Below are positions 1-12,480 of a stretch of DNA of 64,000 bases, one piece after another. The notes under the pieces are model-generated. The model worked only from the letters and a program-made list of their open reading frames with translations. It was not told the origin of the DNA and made no database searches. A program made the translations under genes and the position numbers. Within the stretch, counting starts at the first letter, position 1. The number at the start of each line of letters is the position of its first letter. Source of the DNA: Phaseolus vulgaris (Eukaryota; Streptophyta; Magnoliopsida; Fabales; Fabaceae); contig NC_023757.2 of the NCBI RefSeq assembly GCF_000499845.2, positions 4,622,118 to 4,686,117 of the forward strand, written 5' to 3'.

Positions 1-1210
1 GACACCCAATTTGGTCAAAAGCTTCTTCAACAAATTTACTGCAAAGTTCTTCATTGGAAACACATAACTCAAGAAGAACCTGTTTGTTGACATATATAAT
101 TCCAAAATTAATTATCTACATTCAAAACAACATTAATGTAATACAAATTACAAAAAAAAAAACATACCTTATTTTTACGTAGACCACGTTCAAGTTCATG
201 GTCACCAACTCTAACATTCATCCAATGCATGATACAGGGATATTTATTCCCACTCGTAGGTACTTGACGCTTATAAGAGAACAAATGTTCCATCGCCCAT
301 ATCTGAACAATGAATACTAAAAGGCATTTATTAAAAGGTCAACACAGATGCACAATTATTACAAACATTTACCAATAACAAAAATGTTTCATTTTACCTG
401 CAAGAGGTAAACGCAACCATCCACATGGATATACGACATATTTGCCCGCGTAATCCATTTTGAAGCTGAACACAAACTATCAACCAAAATCTCATACACT
501 AACCCCCCCCCCCCCTCCCCCCTCCCTAACAAGGTTAAACAACCCATCATGAACTAAACCCAATCTAGTAGGGAGAATAAACTCCGACAAACCTAACAAG
601 ACATACAACTTACAAAAGTCCTCTGAGAAAATATCATTCCCAAGTTTCAAAATAACACAATATATCATTTCCACAGTTACATGACCTTCTTCAAAAAAAC
701 TCATTATGTGAGATATAATACTAGTTTTCCTTAAATCAATTTTTCTACCACCTACTCTAAGACCTACACCTAAACACACATCTACCAAACTAAACGACAC
801 AAATTGATACTGAATTGATAAACTTTGCTTCCTCTCCACCCAAGAACTACATAACTTACTTAAAAGTCCACAGCTCAATTTGATGTCCTCACGAACAAAC
901 AAAAGCCATCCAAATGGGGTGGACTGTATAATACTCTTTTGTTGCAAAGTTATAACCATGTTCACAACAGCCAAACGCTTTGACCTGCAATTATGCCTAA
1001 ACACCTGTATATCAAAATCAAATACAAATACACTATAATAATTAAAATTAAAGATAAATAAATGTAATTGTTATGTCTACTTAAAAACAAAAAACATCAT
1101 TTCAAAGAAACCTTAGCTTGACCCTCAGGATGACGATCAATCATAAGAATCTCCTTATCTGAACATTCGCTAATTGACATTATATCCTCAAACAATTTTG
1201 TGAATGTTTC
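1..1210 (-). CDS. Partial spliced gene, DUF1985/Ulp1-protease-family-like (transposon-associated)
   Basis: Four exons read on the minus strand with consistent phase: 1112-1210, 398-1004, 168-302 and 1-79 (continuing past the left edge). All introns have GT/AG borders. The large exon contains STPFGWLL, then FSLVDVCLGVGLRVGG, then DFCKLYVLLGLSEF. The next parts give GLVYEILVDSLCSAS and VDGCVYLLQ, and the following exon starts IWAMEHL and contains PCIMHWMNVRVGD. This order (TPFG block, DVCL-GLGL block, GCVYLLQ-W-FEH block, HWMNV block) is what I recall from plant DUF1985-type proteins, often followed by a Ulp1 C48 protease domain and often carried by Mutator-like elements. The protease part would lie off the window. 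The reading frame breaks by one base at a run of 13 C (503-515). The first exon and start codon are not established. Family assignment is from memory of motif order, so moderate confidence. Confidence 0.5.
503..526. repeat. Poly-C tract (13 C, then interrupted) inside an exon
   Basis: Thirteen consecutive C (503-515), then T, six C, T and three C. On the minus strand it encodes a glycine run between NLVRE and LVYEILVDSL. The frames upstream and downstream differ by one base exactly here, so either the homopolymer length is wrong in the assembly or slippage has inactivated the gene. Confidence 0.9.
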
Positions 1211-3520
1211 CTGTTGAGAACGAAACCAACATACACTCTTATGACATCAGTATGCTTATGCTTCAATAATAGAACATTCAGTAAATTTAGAGCAACATGA
1301 ATTGTGTAGGATGCCTACTTTTAATGGGAAAGTGGACTTACAAATACCTTAATTCTTAAATATATGTGCAGTTCTATTAATAAATAAGTTTTTTATTCTA
1401 CATGCAGATTTGGGTCTATGCAAACAGTTTTGAATATTTTTTGGTGGCAGTGGTGGTCCTTCAAAGAAAGGCCCATGAGGATTGGGCAGTGAAACATAAT
1501 TACAGTGTCTAATAATACAAGGCTTTTGAAATCATAGGGATTAAATTGCTCAACCTAAATAATCTCAAGGACTACCAACAGCTTACTCGTACTTATTTCA
1601 GTTGTGATCTTATACTATACTTTTATCTTGCTGGGTAAATATGACGTTGTTCATATTCTCTCACTTTTGATATTTTTGTCAATAATGTAAAATAGACATA
1701 GTTCAAGTCCCAGTGTTAAAAAAATTAAAACAATAATATAAAGCTATATATATATATGATACCCCAAACCTATTTAATCTTCGTTGATTTAAAATTAACA
1801 AAATAAAAAGTGTGTGAATGTTTTCTGTTCAGAACCAAACCAACATACACTTCTAATAAAGTTTTCTCCATACAAAGGGGAATCATATCTCTATTTGAAT
1901 CTCACTAGTAAGAAATTATTTGTAAAAGATTGTCTGGAGGACATTACAGAATGCATGTAATCAATTTTAAATATTGGAAGAAGAGTTAAGGATCAGAATT
2001 ACTATAAACTACAATTTAATTCCAAGCAATTACTAAGCAGTATGATCACAAAAGTGGCATCAATTGGCACTTGTCTTCAGCTCATCAAACAGGGCAACAT
2101 ACACTTACAAATGGGAGCAATCAGATTTTCAATTAACCAAGCCTTTTTCATCACCAGGTGGCGGCACATCATTAGCAACTACAAAGGGAATTAGAGAGAA
2201 CATAAAACAATATTGTCCCACAATTTCATCAATAACTAACATAAAAGAATACTACCCTATAGTTGTTTGTTACATTAGTGTCTCACAAATTTAGGAACCA
2301 AATAGCAATTTCAACATAGTTGCAAATTTTAAATGAGTCAAATGTAGACCAAATTTACTACATCACCATGATAACTGGCAACCCTCCTACCCTCTGCAAA
2401 AAAACACTTCCAACTGTACCATCCAGCTTAGATCACGTATTCCACATGGTTGCAGAAAAAACATCTCAGCATAAAGGTATAGCACTAATGACCTCAAGAG
2501 GGAGTCCTAGTCCTGTGGCAATTGGCCTCAAAAGGCTCATCCACTGATGCCAAACTTCTTTTCCAAAGACACCAGCACCCGCCCCACACAAACAAAACCC
2601 GAAACCTCCCTTCATACATGGTAACACTCTTCATGGCCTCATAACATATAACGTTAGTCCGGGGATCTTTTAGTCTTTTCTCTTGATGGTTATGTTGTGC
2701 TGGTCACACCTACCTGTTAGCATGTTTTCTCCAGCAGCTTTCTCTCGCCACCAGACTTTTCTTTTGCTGGTTTTATGCAGATTCAGTTTTTGGGACTGAG
2801 TATCTTTAACTAGTTTAAGTTTTTTTAGTTAAGTGAATTGTTGAATGCCCTAAAGTGTTTCTTTTAAATTCTATTAATTCATTGCTGAGATTCAATAACC
2901 CAATATAACATTACACAACCTGCATAATATATCTTTCTTATGTACAGAGCAAAGGCCACCAAATCAACTCTTGTATTGTGCATATGCTCCACTCTACTCC
3001 ACGTTGACGTCATGGTCCAATATTCTTCCAGCCCCTACACAAATGAAAACCTTCCAGCAAGAAAATCATGTCTAAAGATTATACCCTCCCTGCATATATT
3101 TTGCCTGAATAAGATCTGTTGTATGCATCTCCTCCTTAACACTTTTCCTCCAGACTAAGACAGGCTTCTACTGCTGGACCTCCAGCTCCTTCATTGCCTC
3201 ATCCTCCTCTTTCATAACGGATATACGTAAAAATTCTTCCAAACCAGAACCTGTCTGCATGGGAGCATACAGTTGTTACTTAAAATCATATGACACATAT
3301 GCACAAGCATACAAAAGTATCTGAGCAAGCAAAAAGAAACTGTTTTTTCCCATGAGATTTTCCCCAGCAAACAAATGGAAGGCAAGGAAATAGTTCCTGA
3401 CCAAGACTGATAGTAAGATCCTTTACATTGAAAAACCCCAAACAACTTCACCTTGGCATGTCTCATGCTTAGGAATGAAACAAACACCCACAATTTATTT
3501 TTTCTAAGGTCATACAAGCA
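1211..3520. other. Low-copy-looking intergenic DNA, no gene recognised
   Basis: Several short open frames occur on both strands but none has a recognisable domain or convincing splice structure. A segment near 1809-1850 repeats the sequence at the acceptor end of the 1112-1210 exon (about 1200-1242), so it is a small partial duplication. The stretch 2385-2600 is richer in GC and could be a decayed exon, but I could not assign it. Confidence 0.4.
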
Positions 3521-5029
3521 AAAAAGTAATTAGTTAGTATGTGTGAAGTACATGAAATCCACCCTATGTAAGTAATGCCATAATTATAGTAATACTGAAC
3601 CAAGGTTTATTTCTCTTTCATGTTGAGATTCTGTGCTTCTTTTAGTATATTAGATTTATGGCTGGCTGTCTTAAAAAGTGGATTTGCTCCTATTTCAACA
3701 CTATAAATGGACTTGTAATATAAGAATTGTCTCACTCATGTATTTTAACTTGGTCTCCCAATAATGATCCAACGAAAACATGATAGACCCAACAACAATA
3801 CTTTCCGGGTAGCGTATATCAGGAAACACATTCTGAATTGAAGGAGTAATAGTGACTGTACCGTATTCTGAATTTGGTTGAGAGGTTCTTGCGTAACTTG
3901 GTCTCGTCAGTTTTGAAATAAATCATCCAAGGACTTGCATAAGGTGGCATTTTTACTGACCTCGAAATGAAGGGCGACTAAAAAAGGTTAGTAAAAGGTC
4001 AAAAACGTTGAACTGGAGGGAATAATGAGTGTGAGAAACCAGTTATTACAAAAACAAAAACATGAACATCAAAGAAAGCTAATTGTCTTAAACAATAACC
4101 GTAAGCAGTGAATGAGAGACCGTGAATGAGAGGCAGTGGATGAGAGAGAGAACAAAGAGAAGAATAAGAAAATAAGAAAACGAAAGTGATGTAATTGCAG
4201 TGAATTTGAGGTAGTGAATGAGAGAGAACAGAGATAGAAAAATAAAGAGGGTATAATTAAGTTTATAGTAACATGTTAAATACATACACAACATTATTAC
4301 TTGATAGTTTGTTTGTCAAGAGAAATCTTCATCTATATGTTTTTGCATGTAAAAGTTAAAAAAAAAAATTAAAATACAATTCAACCCTCTATTGTGTTTT
4401 GGCATGTTCTCAATAATAATAATAAAAATAAAAATAAATAATAAAAGAAAGCAATTATATTATGACAAACGATTCTTATATCACATGCTCTTATAAGTTT
4501 TATATATTCTTAATATATGAATTAAAATTAATAATAAAGTTAAGATAAAACGCACTATCTATATAACCGTTAGACAATGTATAGTCTAACTAAACTAACA
4601 CAACACTACTAAATACTCCTTTATATGTTTTTGATAAGGCGATCATGATTTATAGTCAATGCATCATTTATTCCAAACAATTTTTTAACTACAATTAAAG
4701 TTTAAAGTTTATGACATAAATTATATAATCCATTCAAATCATATACAAAATCTCGGAAGATTGTTTTCATGTATGAAAGAAAGAATAAGAGACATTATTA
4801 AAAATTATATAACTATATGTTTTATTATTCATTATAGAATTGTTTATGAAAAAATAATTAATATTTAAAATAATTTTAATTTAATTATTAAAAAGTGATT
4901 GGAATATAAAAAATATTACATATGTAATTTTAATTTTAATAAATACATTCAAGTATATAAAATTGTAATATTATTACAGTAATTATAATGTAACTAAATA
5001 TAATGAAGATGTGAATATTTTCTAAAACA
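3521..5029. other. AT-rich intergenic DNA
   Basis: No coding signal recognised. 4090-4230 holds imperfect short repeats around GTGAATGAGAGA. The rest is AT-rich low-complexity sequence. Confidence 0.6.
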
Positions 5030-5042
5030 CACTACGAGAAAA
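5030..5042 (+). mobile_element. Possible CACTA (En/Spm) transposon terminus
   Basis: CACTACGAGAAAA is one base from the common plant CACTA end CACTACAAGAAAA, and is followed by a GATGG-containing subterminal stretch (TTAATGATGGTTG). I could not find the matching inverted end or a 3-bp target duplication, so it is either truncated or fortuitous. Confidence 0.35.
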
Positions 5043-6183
5043 GGCTAATTTAATTAATGATGGTTGTAATGTTTTTTTGTTAACAATCTTATAAACATAT
5101 TGATACAATTCTCTTTAGACTTCATTTACAAGATTTCATATATATTGACTATTATTTTTTAAAAATAAAGGTTTTGAACAAAATCGTCATGTGTATACTA
5201 TGTATAGGTTTATTAATGTTGAAAATTAGTACACAAATATGAGGAAAGTTATGGTAAAATCGTTATGATATTCTTTTTTTTTCTACTATTCTCAATTAAA
5301 CAACCTCATATATTAAACAACCAACCAAATTCAACAATATTATATAAAAAATATATATCAACTAGCATAAAACAATAATAAAATTAATTATATCAAAACG
5401 AATTGTAAATAAGTATTTCAAATGTGAAAAAAATTTAAACATAAAAATCATAAATAAAAAATAAATTTAGAAAACAAAGTTAATAAATTATTTTAATATT
5501 ACTTATCCTAATGTGATGTAGAAATTGATTAAATAGGTTTCTCATCATGTTGATATAACCTATTTAATGGGTTCGAAATCAAAAATAGTTGTACATTGAT
5601 GAAATAGTGCAAACACATAACTTCAAATTAGTCCATAAACTAGACTTAATTTATTTCATAATAAATTAGTTAAACATAATGATCTAGATCTAACATCTTT
5701 CAATAATGACTCGTATAATGATTGTTATTTATTCCATTATATAATAATTACACATTTTTTTAACTTGTTTAATACATTACCATTCAATAATAATCTAATT
5801 AATATATTTAATTAAAAAAAACAAGCAAAAACAATGTACATATAATAACCTAATTAATATATTTAATTAAAAAAAAAAGTTAATGTGCATGTAATAAGTC
5901 GCCTTGCAAGACAAATTAATTTCATCCTTATATGTGGGGACTTTTTTCCACTATCCTTACAAATAAGCAAATCGAGAACTAAAAACTTACTTTAATATAT
6001 GACGCTGCCAAAATGAACATACTAATTAAAAAATACTAAAATAATTGTTAAGAATAATTTATATATTTATTAAATATTAGGTATAAAATATAAAAAAAAA
6101 ATTATGAAGATAAGATTTATTTTTACAATAAAAAAATCTTATTTAACAATAATATGTGAAGTGAAAAGTTATCACTCATTTTG
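5043..6183. other. Very AT-rich stretch, no gene seen
   Basis: A/T runs dominate and no open frame of useful length exists. It may be the interior of the element whose end is at 5030, but nothing proves this. Confidence 0.5.
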
Positions 6184-6390
6184 TGTCGCCTTGGTTTCAA
6201 ACAATGAAATGAAATTTTTTATACTACCCATTAAAAATATTCAAATGGTAAAATGACGTTTTTATTTCATTTTATTCCATTTCATCTTATTATATTTCAA
6301 TTCATTTGTTTTATTTCATTGCATCCCAATATATTCTAATCTATGTCATTTCATTAAGAATCACGCATCCAAGCATACAATTAATGTGAT
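6184..6390. mobile_element. MITE-like core of the tandem unit
   Basis: The left end (CTTGGTTTCAAACAATGAAAT) and the inverted right end (reverse complement CTTGGATGCGTGATTCTTAA...ATGAAAT) form imperfect terminal inverted repeats around about 160 bp of T-rich sequence. The same structure recurs at 7020, 8211 and 9213. No target-site duplication could be fixed because the copies are in tandem. The transposon class is not assigned. Confidence 0.35.
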
Positions 6391-8699
6391 GGAGATTGAA
6401 CTATTCTTTTTTATAATAAAACCAGAGTCCAAAAGGCCCATTACCAGTTTTCTAGACAGCAATAATCGTAATTATGAAGAATTAATCTATCAATCCTCTC
6501 TTCTAGCTTCCCGTTTTTGAGAAAGAATGAGTAAAGAAGTATCATGAAATAAATAACATCATTATTTAAAATTATTTTAGTTAAACTAATTAATAAATAA
6601 ACCATATTGAAACAAATTTAGTTCAAAATATAACCTGGGTCCCTGCAACAAATTTTGCAAAGATGCTGTCGAAAAATATAAAATAAATATATAATTAAAA
6701 TTAATGGTTCAACCAATTTGGTCATCGTACAAAATAAATGGTAATTGTACAAAATAATATTATTTTACTTCCACAATATACAGGGAAAAAGAAATTATGG
6801 TTCAACTAGTTCAATCCAATTTGAAGAAACATTATTGACTTGTTTTTCTTTATATATTTTGAATGTATTAAACATAGTGTTTGACATAAGTACACAATTG
6901 TTTTTGTACGTAGCAATAAAAATAATCTAAAGAAATTTATTTATTTATATATATATTAATAATACTAACTAGATGTATTTAGTAATGAATATCACATCAT
7001 ATTAATTTGAATGTTTTTGTGTCGCCTTGGTTTCAAACAATGAAATGAAATTTTTTATACTACCCATTAAAAATATTCAAACGGTAAAATGACGTTTATT
7101 TCATTTTATTCCATTCCATCTTATTATATTCCAATTCATTTGTTTTATTTCATTGCATCCCAATATATTCTAATCTATGTCATTTCATTAAGAACCATCA
7201 ATCCTCTCTTCTAGCTTCTCGTTTTTGGGAAAGAATGAGTAAAGAAGTATCCTGAAATAAATAACATCATTATTTAAAATTATTTTAATTAAACTAATTA
7301 ATAAATAAACCATATTGAAAAGATCTGTCGAAAAATATAAAATAAATATATAATTAAAATTAATGGTTCAACCAATTTGGTCATCGTACAAATCAAATGG
7401 TAATTGTACAAAATAATATTATTTTACTTCCACAATAAAATGACGTTTTTATTTCATTTTATTCCATTTCATCTTATTATATTCCAATTCATTTGTTTTA
7501 TTTCATTGTATCCCAATATATTTTAATCTATGTCATTTTATTAAGAACCACGCATCCAAGTATACAATTAATATGATGGAGATTGAACTATTCTTTTTTG
7601 TAATAAAACCAGAGTCCAAAAGGTCCATTACCAGTTTTTTAGACATCAATAATCGTAATTAAGAAGAATCAATCCATCAATCCTCTCTTCTAGCTTCCCG
7701 TTTTTGGGAAAGAATGAGTAAAGAAGTATCCTGAAATAAATAACATCATTATTTAAAATTATTTTAATTAAACTAATTAATAAATAAACCATATTGAAAC
7801 AAATTTAGTTCAACATATAACCTGGGTCCCTGCAACAAATTTTGCAAAGATGCTGTCGAAAAATATAAAATAAATATATAATTAAAATTAATGATTCAAC
7901 CAATTTGGTCATCGTACAAAATAAATGGTAATTGTACAAAATAATATTATTTTACTTCCACAATAAACAGGGAAAAAGAAATTATGGTTCAACTGGTTCA
8001 ATCCAATTTGAAGAAACATTATTGACTTGTTTTTCTTTATATATTTTGAATGTATTAAACATAGTGTTTGACATAAGTACACAATTGTTTTTGTACGTAG
8101 CAATACAAATAATCTAAAGGAATTTATTTATTTATATATATATATATTAATTATACTAACTCGATGTATTTAGTAATGGATATCACATCATATTAATTTG
8201 AATGTTTTTGTGTCGCCTTGGTTTCAAACAATGAAATGAAATTTTTTATACTACCCATTAAAAATATTCAAACGGTAAAATGACGTTTTTATTTCATTTT
8301 ATTCCATTCCATCTTATTATATTCCAATTCATTTGTTTTATTTCATTGCATCCCAATATATTCTAATCTATGTCATTTCATTAAGAACCACCAATCCAAG
8401 CATACAATTAATGTGATGGAGATTGAACTATTCTTTTTTATAATAAAACCAGAGTCCAAAAGGTCCATTACCAGTTTTCTAGACAGCAATAATCGTAATT
8501 ATGAAGAATCAATCCATCAATCCTCTCTTCTAGCTTCCCTTTTTGGGAAAGAATGAGTAAAGAAGTATCATGAAATAAATAACATCATTATTTAAAATTA
8601 TTTTAGTTAAACTAATTAATAAATAAACCATATTGAAACAAATTTAGTTCAAAATATAACATGGGTCCCTGCAATTAATTTTGCAAAGATGCTGTCGAA

Positions 8700-9040
8700 A
8701 AATATAAAATAAATATATAATTAAAATTAATGGTTCAACCAATTTGGTCATCGTACAAAATAAATGGTAATTGTACAAAATAATATTATTTTACTTCCAA
8801 AATAAACAGGGAAAAAGAAATTATGGTTCAACTAGTTCAATCCAATTTGAAGAAACATTTTTGACTTGTTAATATAAAATAAATATATAATTAAAATTAA
8901 TGGTTCAACCAATTTGGTCATCGTACAAAATAAATGGTAATTGTACAAAATAATATTATTTTACTTCCACAATAAACAGGGAAAAAGAAATTATGGTTCA
9001 ACTAGTTCAATCCAATTTTAAGAAACATTATTGACTTGTT
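8700..9040. repeat. 171-bp direct tandem duplication within the array
   Basis: The block starting AATATAAAATAAATATATAA at about 8700 is repeated immediately from about 8871, including AATTAATGGTTCAACC and the GACTTGTT end. The junction at 8870 joins GACTTGTT straight back to the block start. Confidence 0.8.
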
Positions 9041-9689
9041 TTTCTTTATATATTTTGAATGTATTAAACATAGTGTTTGACACAAGTACTGTTTTTGTAC
9101 GTAGCAATAAAAATAATCTAAAGAAGTTTATTTATTTATATATATATATTAATTATACTAACTAGATGTATTTAGTAATGGATATCACATAATAATAATT
9201 TGAATGTTTTTGTGTCGCCTTGGTTTCAAACAATGAAATGAATTTTTTTATACTACCCATGAAAAATATTCAAACGGTAAATGATGTTTTTATTTCATTT
9301 TATTCCATTTCATCTTATTATATTCCAATTCATTTGTTTTATTTCATTACATCCCAATATATTCTAATCTATGTCATTTCATTAAGAACCACGCATCCAA
9401 GCATACAATTAATGTGATGGATATTGAACTATTCTTTTTTATAATAAAACTAGAGTCCAAAAGGCCCATTACCAGTTTTCTAGACAGCAATAATCGTAAT
9501 TATGAAGAATCAATCCATCAATCCTCTCTTCTAACTTCCCGTTTTTGGGAAAGAATGAGTAAAGAAGTATCCTGAAATAAATAACATCATTATTTAAAAT
9601 TATTTTAGTTAAACTAATTAATAAATAAACCATATTGAAACAAATTTAGTTCAAAATATAACCTGGGTCCCTGCAACAAATTTTGCAAA

Positions 9690-11209
9690 GATGTTGTCGA
9701 AAAATATAAAATAAATATATATTTAAAATTAATGGTTCAACCAATTTGGTCATCGTACGAACTAAATGGTAATTGTACAAAATAATATTATTTTACTTCC
9801 ACAATAAACAGGGAAAAAGAAATTATGGTTCAACTAGTTTAATCCAATTTGAAGAAACATTATTGACTTGTTTTTCTTTATATATTTTGAATGTATTAAA
9901 CATAGTGTTTAACATAAGTACACAATTGTTTCTGTACGTAGCAATAAAAATAATCTAAAGAAGTTTATTTATTTATATATATATTAATTATACTAACTAG
10001 ATGTATTTAGTAATGGATATCACATAATAATAATTTGAATATACTAACTAGATGTATTTAGTAATGGATATCACATAATAATAATTTGAATGTTTAGTGT
10101 GCTTGACTTGGATAAATTATGAGATAAGAGTATTATGAGAAGTTTATGATTTCCTTTAGATTCTTGTATTATAGAGAGCTGACATTTTCATGTTTTGAAC
10201 ATTTTGATTGTTTAAGTGTAGCTTTTGTTATTCTTAAGCTCTTTATTACTAATATTAATCAGACTAAGTTTTTGAAGTGGAAGAGTTTACCTTTTTTAAC
10301 CATTAATAAAATGGGATAATAACAAGTGACAACAATTTATAATTATTTCAAAGAAACATTAAAAAATATCACTAATTTATTTAAACAAAAATACATATAA
10401 GTAACGGAGTAACACTCTCATAAATATCACCTACACGGAGGCTGAATACATTGACAATTACCAACATAAATTTAAAGTAAAAGAATATCTTGTTTACTAA
10501 AGTTTCTTACCAAAGCTGTTGATAGCAATGATTCTTTCTCTTCATGTCTTTCATGACCGGCATAAAAGGAAGATCATATTATTTAGATGTATTTTTTTAG
10601 AATAAAATGTATTTTAGTTTTTTAAAGTATAATTTAGTCTCGCAATAAAAAAATTATATTATTTTAATCCTCCAAATAGTCAAATGTTTTATGGATGAAT
10701 GAAAAACAATTTAAATATTGTATGAAAGACTAAAAATTTTGTATTTCAAATTAAAGAAAAAAGTGTTAAAACAAAAACATATAGAGTAATGAAACAAACA
10801 TTTTATCCTATTTTTTAAAACCTTTCACAAATATGAACATACCAACCTGAGATCTAAGTGTGTGATTCTGTTGATCATTGACACTTGATTTATGTATGTT
10901 TTTCATATATAATTGTTAGAAGTTAAATTTAATTTTAAAAAATTTATGTAAAAAAGAAACTATTTAAAGTCGTATCCACTTAAACTTAATTGTAAATCTA
11001 ATACATATATTATAAATTCTTCTATGAAATGAAACAAAAACGAGTGAAAATATAATCCATGAACTAACTTAAGATGATTCGTGTGAATGTTTTTCAGCTC
11101 AAAATTATTATTAACATCCAAAACGTCGGACGTACATAAAATAATATAATATATTAAAAAAAATTATTAATATAAAGCAAAATATTATAAATTTTAAAAA
11201 TAACATTTT
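9690..11209. repeat. RU repeat, copy 1 (left two thirds only)
   Basis: The segment from TTGTCGAAAAATATAAAATA to AAAATAACATTTT is nearly collinear with 38771-40100. Shared landmarks include TGTGCTTGACTTGGATAAAT, GACCGGCATAAAAGGAAGAT and GTCGGACGTACATAAAATAA. Copy 1 stops at 11205-11209 (ATTTT), where it joins directly to sequence that in copy B lies 2.3 kb further on, at 42401. Confidence 0.85.
9991..10090. repeat. 49-bp tandem duplication
   Basis: TACTAACTAGATGTATTTAG followed by TAATGGATATCACATAATAA occurs twice in a row at the right edge of the array. Confidence 0.85.
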
Positions 11210-11251
11210 GCAATGGAGAGACTTTCATTCAGATGAATATGCATCTTGCAG

Positions 11252-11253
<2 letters not shown>

Positions 11254-11300
<47 letters not shown>
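11254..11300. repeat. (TA)n microsatellite
   Basis: About 23 TA units between GCATCTTGCAGAT and GGTTTCATCGACATG. The same flanks surround the (TA)n tracts at 42445-42475 and 42515-42557, so this is one locus copied with the surrounding duplication. Confidence 0.95.
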
Positions 11301-11302
<2 letters not shown>

Positions 11303-12404
11303 TTTCATCGACATGAAGAGTAATCTATTCGAGCTCTGGTATCATAATAAAATAATAATTAAAACTTAAATATATGAAGAATAAATCAAGGTAAAGAACG
11401 AAAAAAAAAACTAATATCTAATTTAACCTTTATTACTAGATAAAAAGGTAACAAAGTTTATTTGAAATTTGATTTTGGTATGAAAGATTCTATTTTATAA
11501 CCTCCAGTCTCCCCTCCTCGAAGAAGTGAGACAACTGTTTATTTTCGTTTTCTAAAAAATGTCGTACAATAATTGTGTATACTTTATTAACTCTAAAATA
11601 ATTGTGTAAATACAATACAACAGCTAAAATAATTAAACTCTAGCAATTCAATATCAATTGTTGTATTTACCTGTTTTTCAAAGTCTACTCCAGAAATACC
11701 ACGATACAGCCTCAATAAGCTAGATGGTAATGACGAAAGTCTATCATTATGTATGATAAAAAAGAACGCAACCCTCTTAATAAATTAGCAACAAAATTCT
11801 TTGCAATTGAAATTAGGTCTAAATATTTGCAAACAAAAATCTGTTTTCTCCCTTATTTACAAAAGTAAAAAAATGGTTAATAGTATTACATTGAATAAAA
11901 ATCTATTATATTAAGTCATCACATAATAAACAAATAGTTTGTCAATGGTTACTTCATTAAAGTGATAGTTATGTTTAAATCTTCCAACCTTTAATTTAAA
12001 CATTTTAAATATGTTCACATTTTTTTTGGAAGAGATTTGTATGTAACATAAAAGCTATAACAAGAATAGATGTACCTGTGAATGACTTAGCAAACTAGTC
12101 ATTTCATGACAATTAAGTTGGTTTAAATTTTGTATGTAACTTATATAAATATTTTTCTTTGCGTAATCTTCATTATCAAAATCACTATAAGAAAATGGTA
12201 AAAAAAAAAGAATGATATATGAAGACTTTTTCTCACCAAATTACAAGCTAATTAGGTAGGGATCCACTAATTATGATATTCTATCATTATTAAATTATTG
12301 CGTACAAGTACAATAATTGCATACAATAATTGTGTATAATTTGATAATTATTATTTCTATTAAATATCACTTTTAAAGTTTGGTTTTAAAATATCACGTA
12401 ATAA

Positions 12405-12480
12405 TTCTGGAAAGCTTCTCCTTTCCTCTACTCCACCGTGCAAGCTAGAAAGCAAGCAAAACGTAGAAAGGGTGTTTGGG
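12405..12480 (+). repeat. 76-bp segment present in inverted orientation at 45358-45433
   Basis: The stretch containing CTAGAAAGCAAGCAAAACGT and AGAAAGGGTGTTTGGG is the reverse complement of 45358-45433 with a few mismatches. This is the only clear inverted correspondence between the otherwise directly repeated halves. Confidence 0.8.

Larger units (their letters stand above)
6184..10092. repeat. Four-copy tandem array of a 0.8-1.2 kb unit
   Basis: The string TGTCGCCTTGGTTTCAAACA recurs at 6184, 7020, 8211 and 9213, each followed by the same order of landmarks. These are a TTTCATTCCATTTCA-rich block, a CTCTCTTCTAGCTTC block, an AATTAATGGTTCAACC block and a TATTTATATATA tail. Copies differ by internal deletions and duplications: the 7020 copy is interrupted and restarts near 7437, and the 8211 copy has a 171-bp internal duplication. 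A 61-codon open frame appears at the same place in several copies, which reflects repeat identity rather than coding. The last segment of the unit is also the start of the dispersed RU repeat described below. Confidence 0.85.

Noticed and set aside
3212..3517. 101-residue minus-strand open frame
   Set aside because: No domain, splice pattern or repeated conservation was visible. Its composition fits random AT-rich sequence.
6745..6930. 61-residue open frame (also at 7932, 9773, 38853) as a conserved small gene
   Set aside because: The same peptide recurs only because the DNA repeat recurs. It lies inside the MITE/RU unit, is AT-driven, has no upstream gene features, and related copies of the repeat are broken.
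6184..10092. CRISPR-like array or satellite centromere
   Set aside because: The genome is plant. Units are 0.8-1.2 kb with transposon-like inner structure, without short repeats and unique spacers, and only four copies are present.
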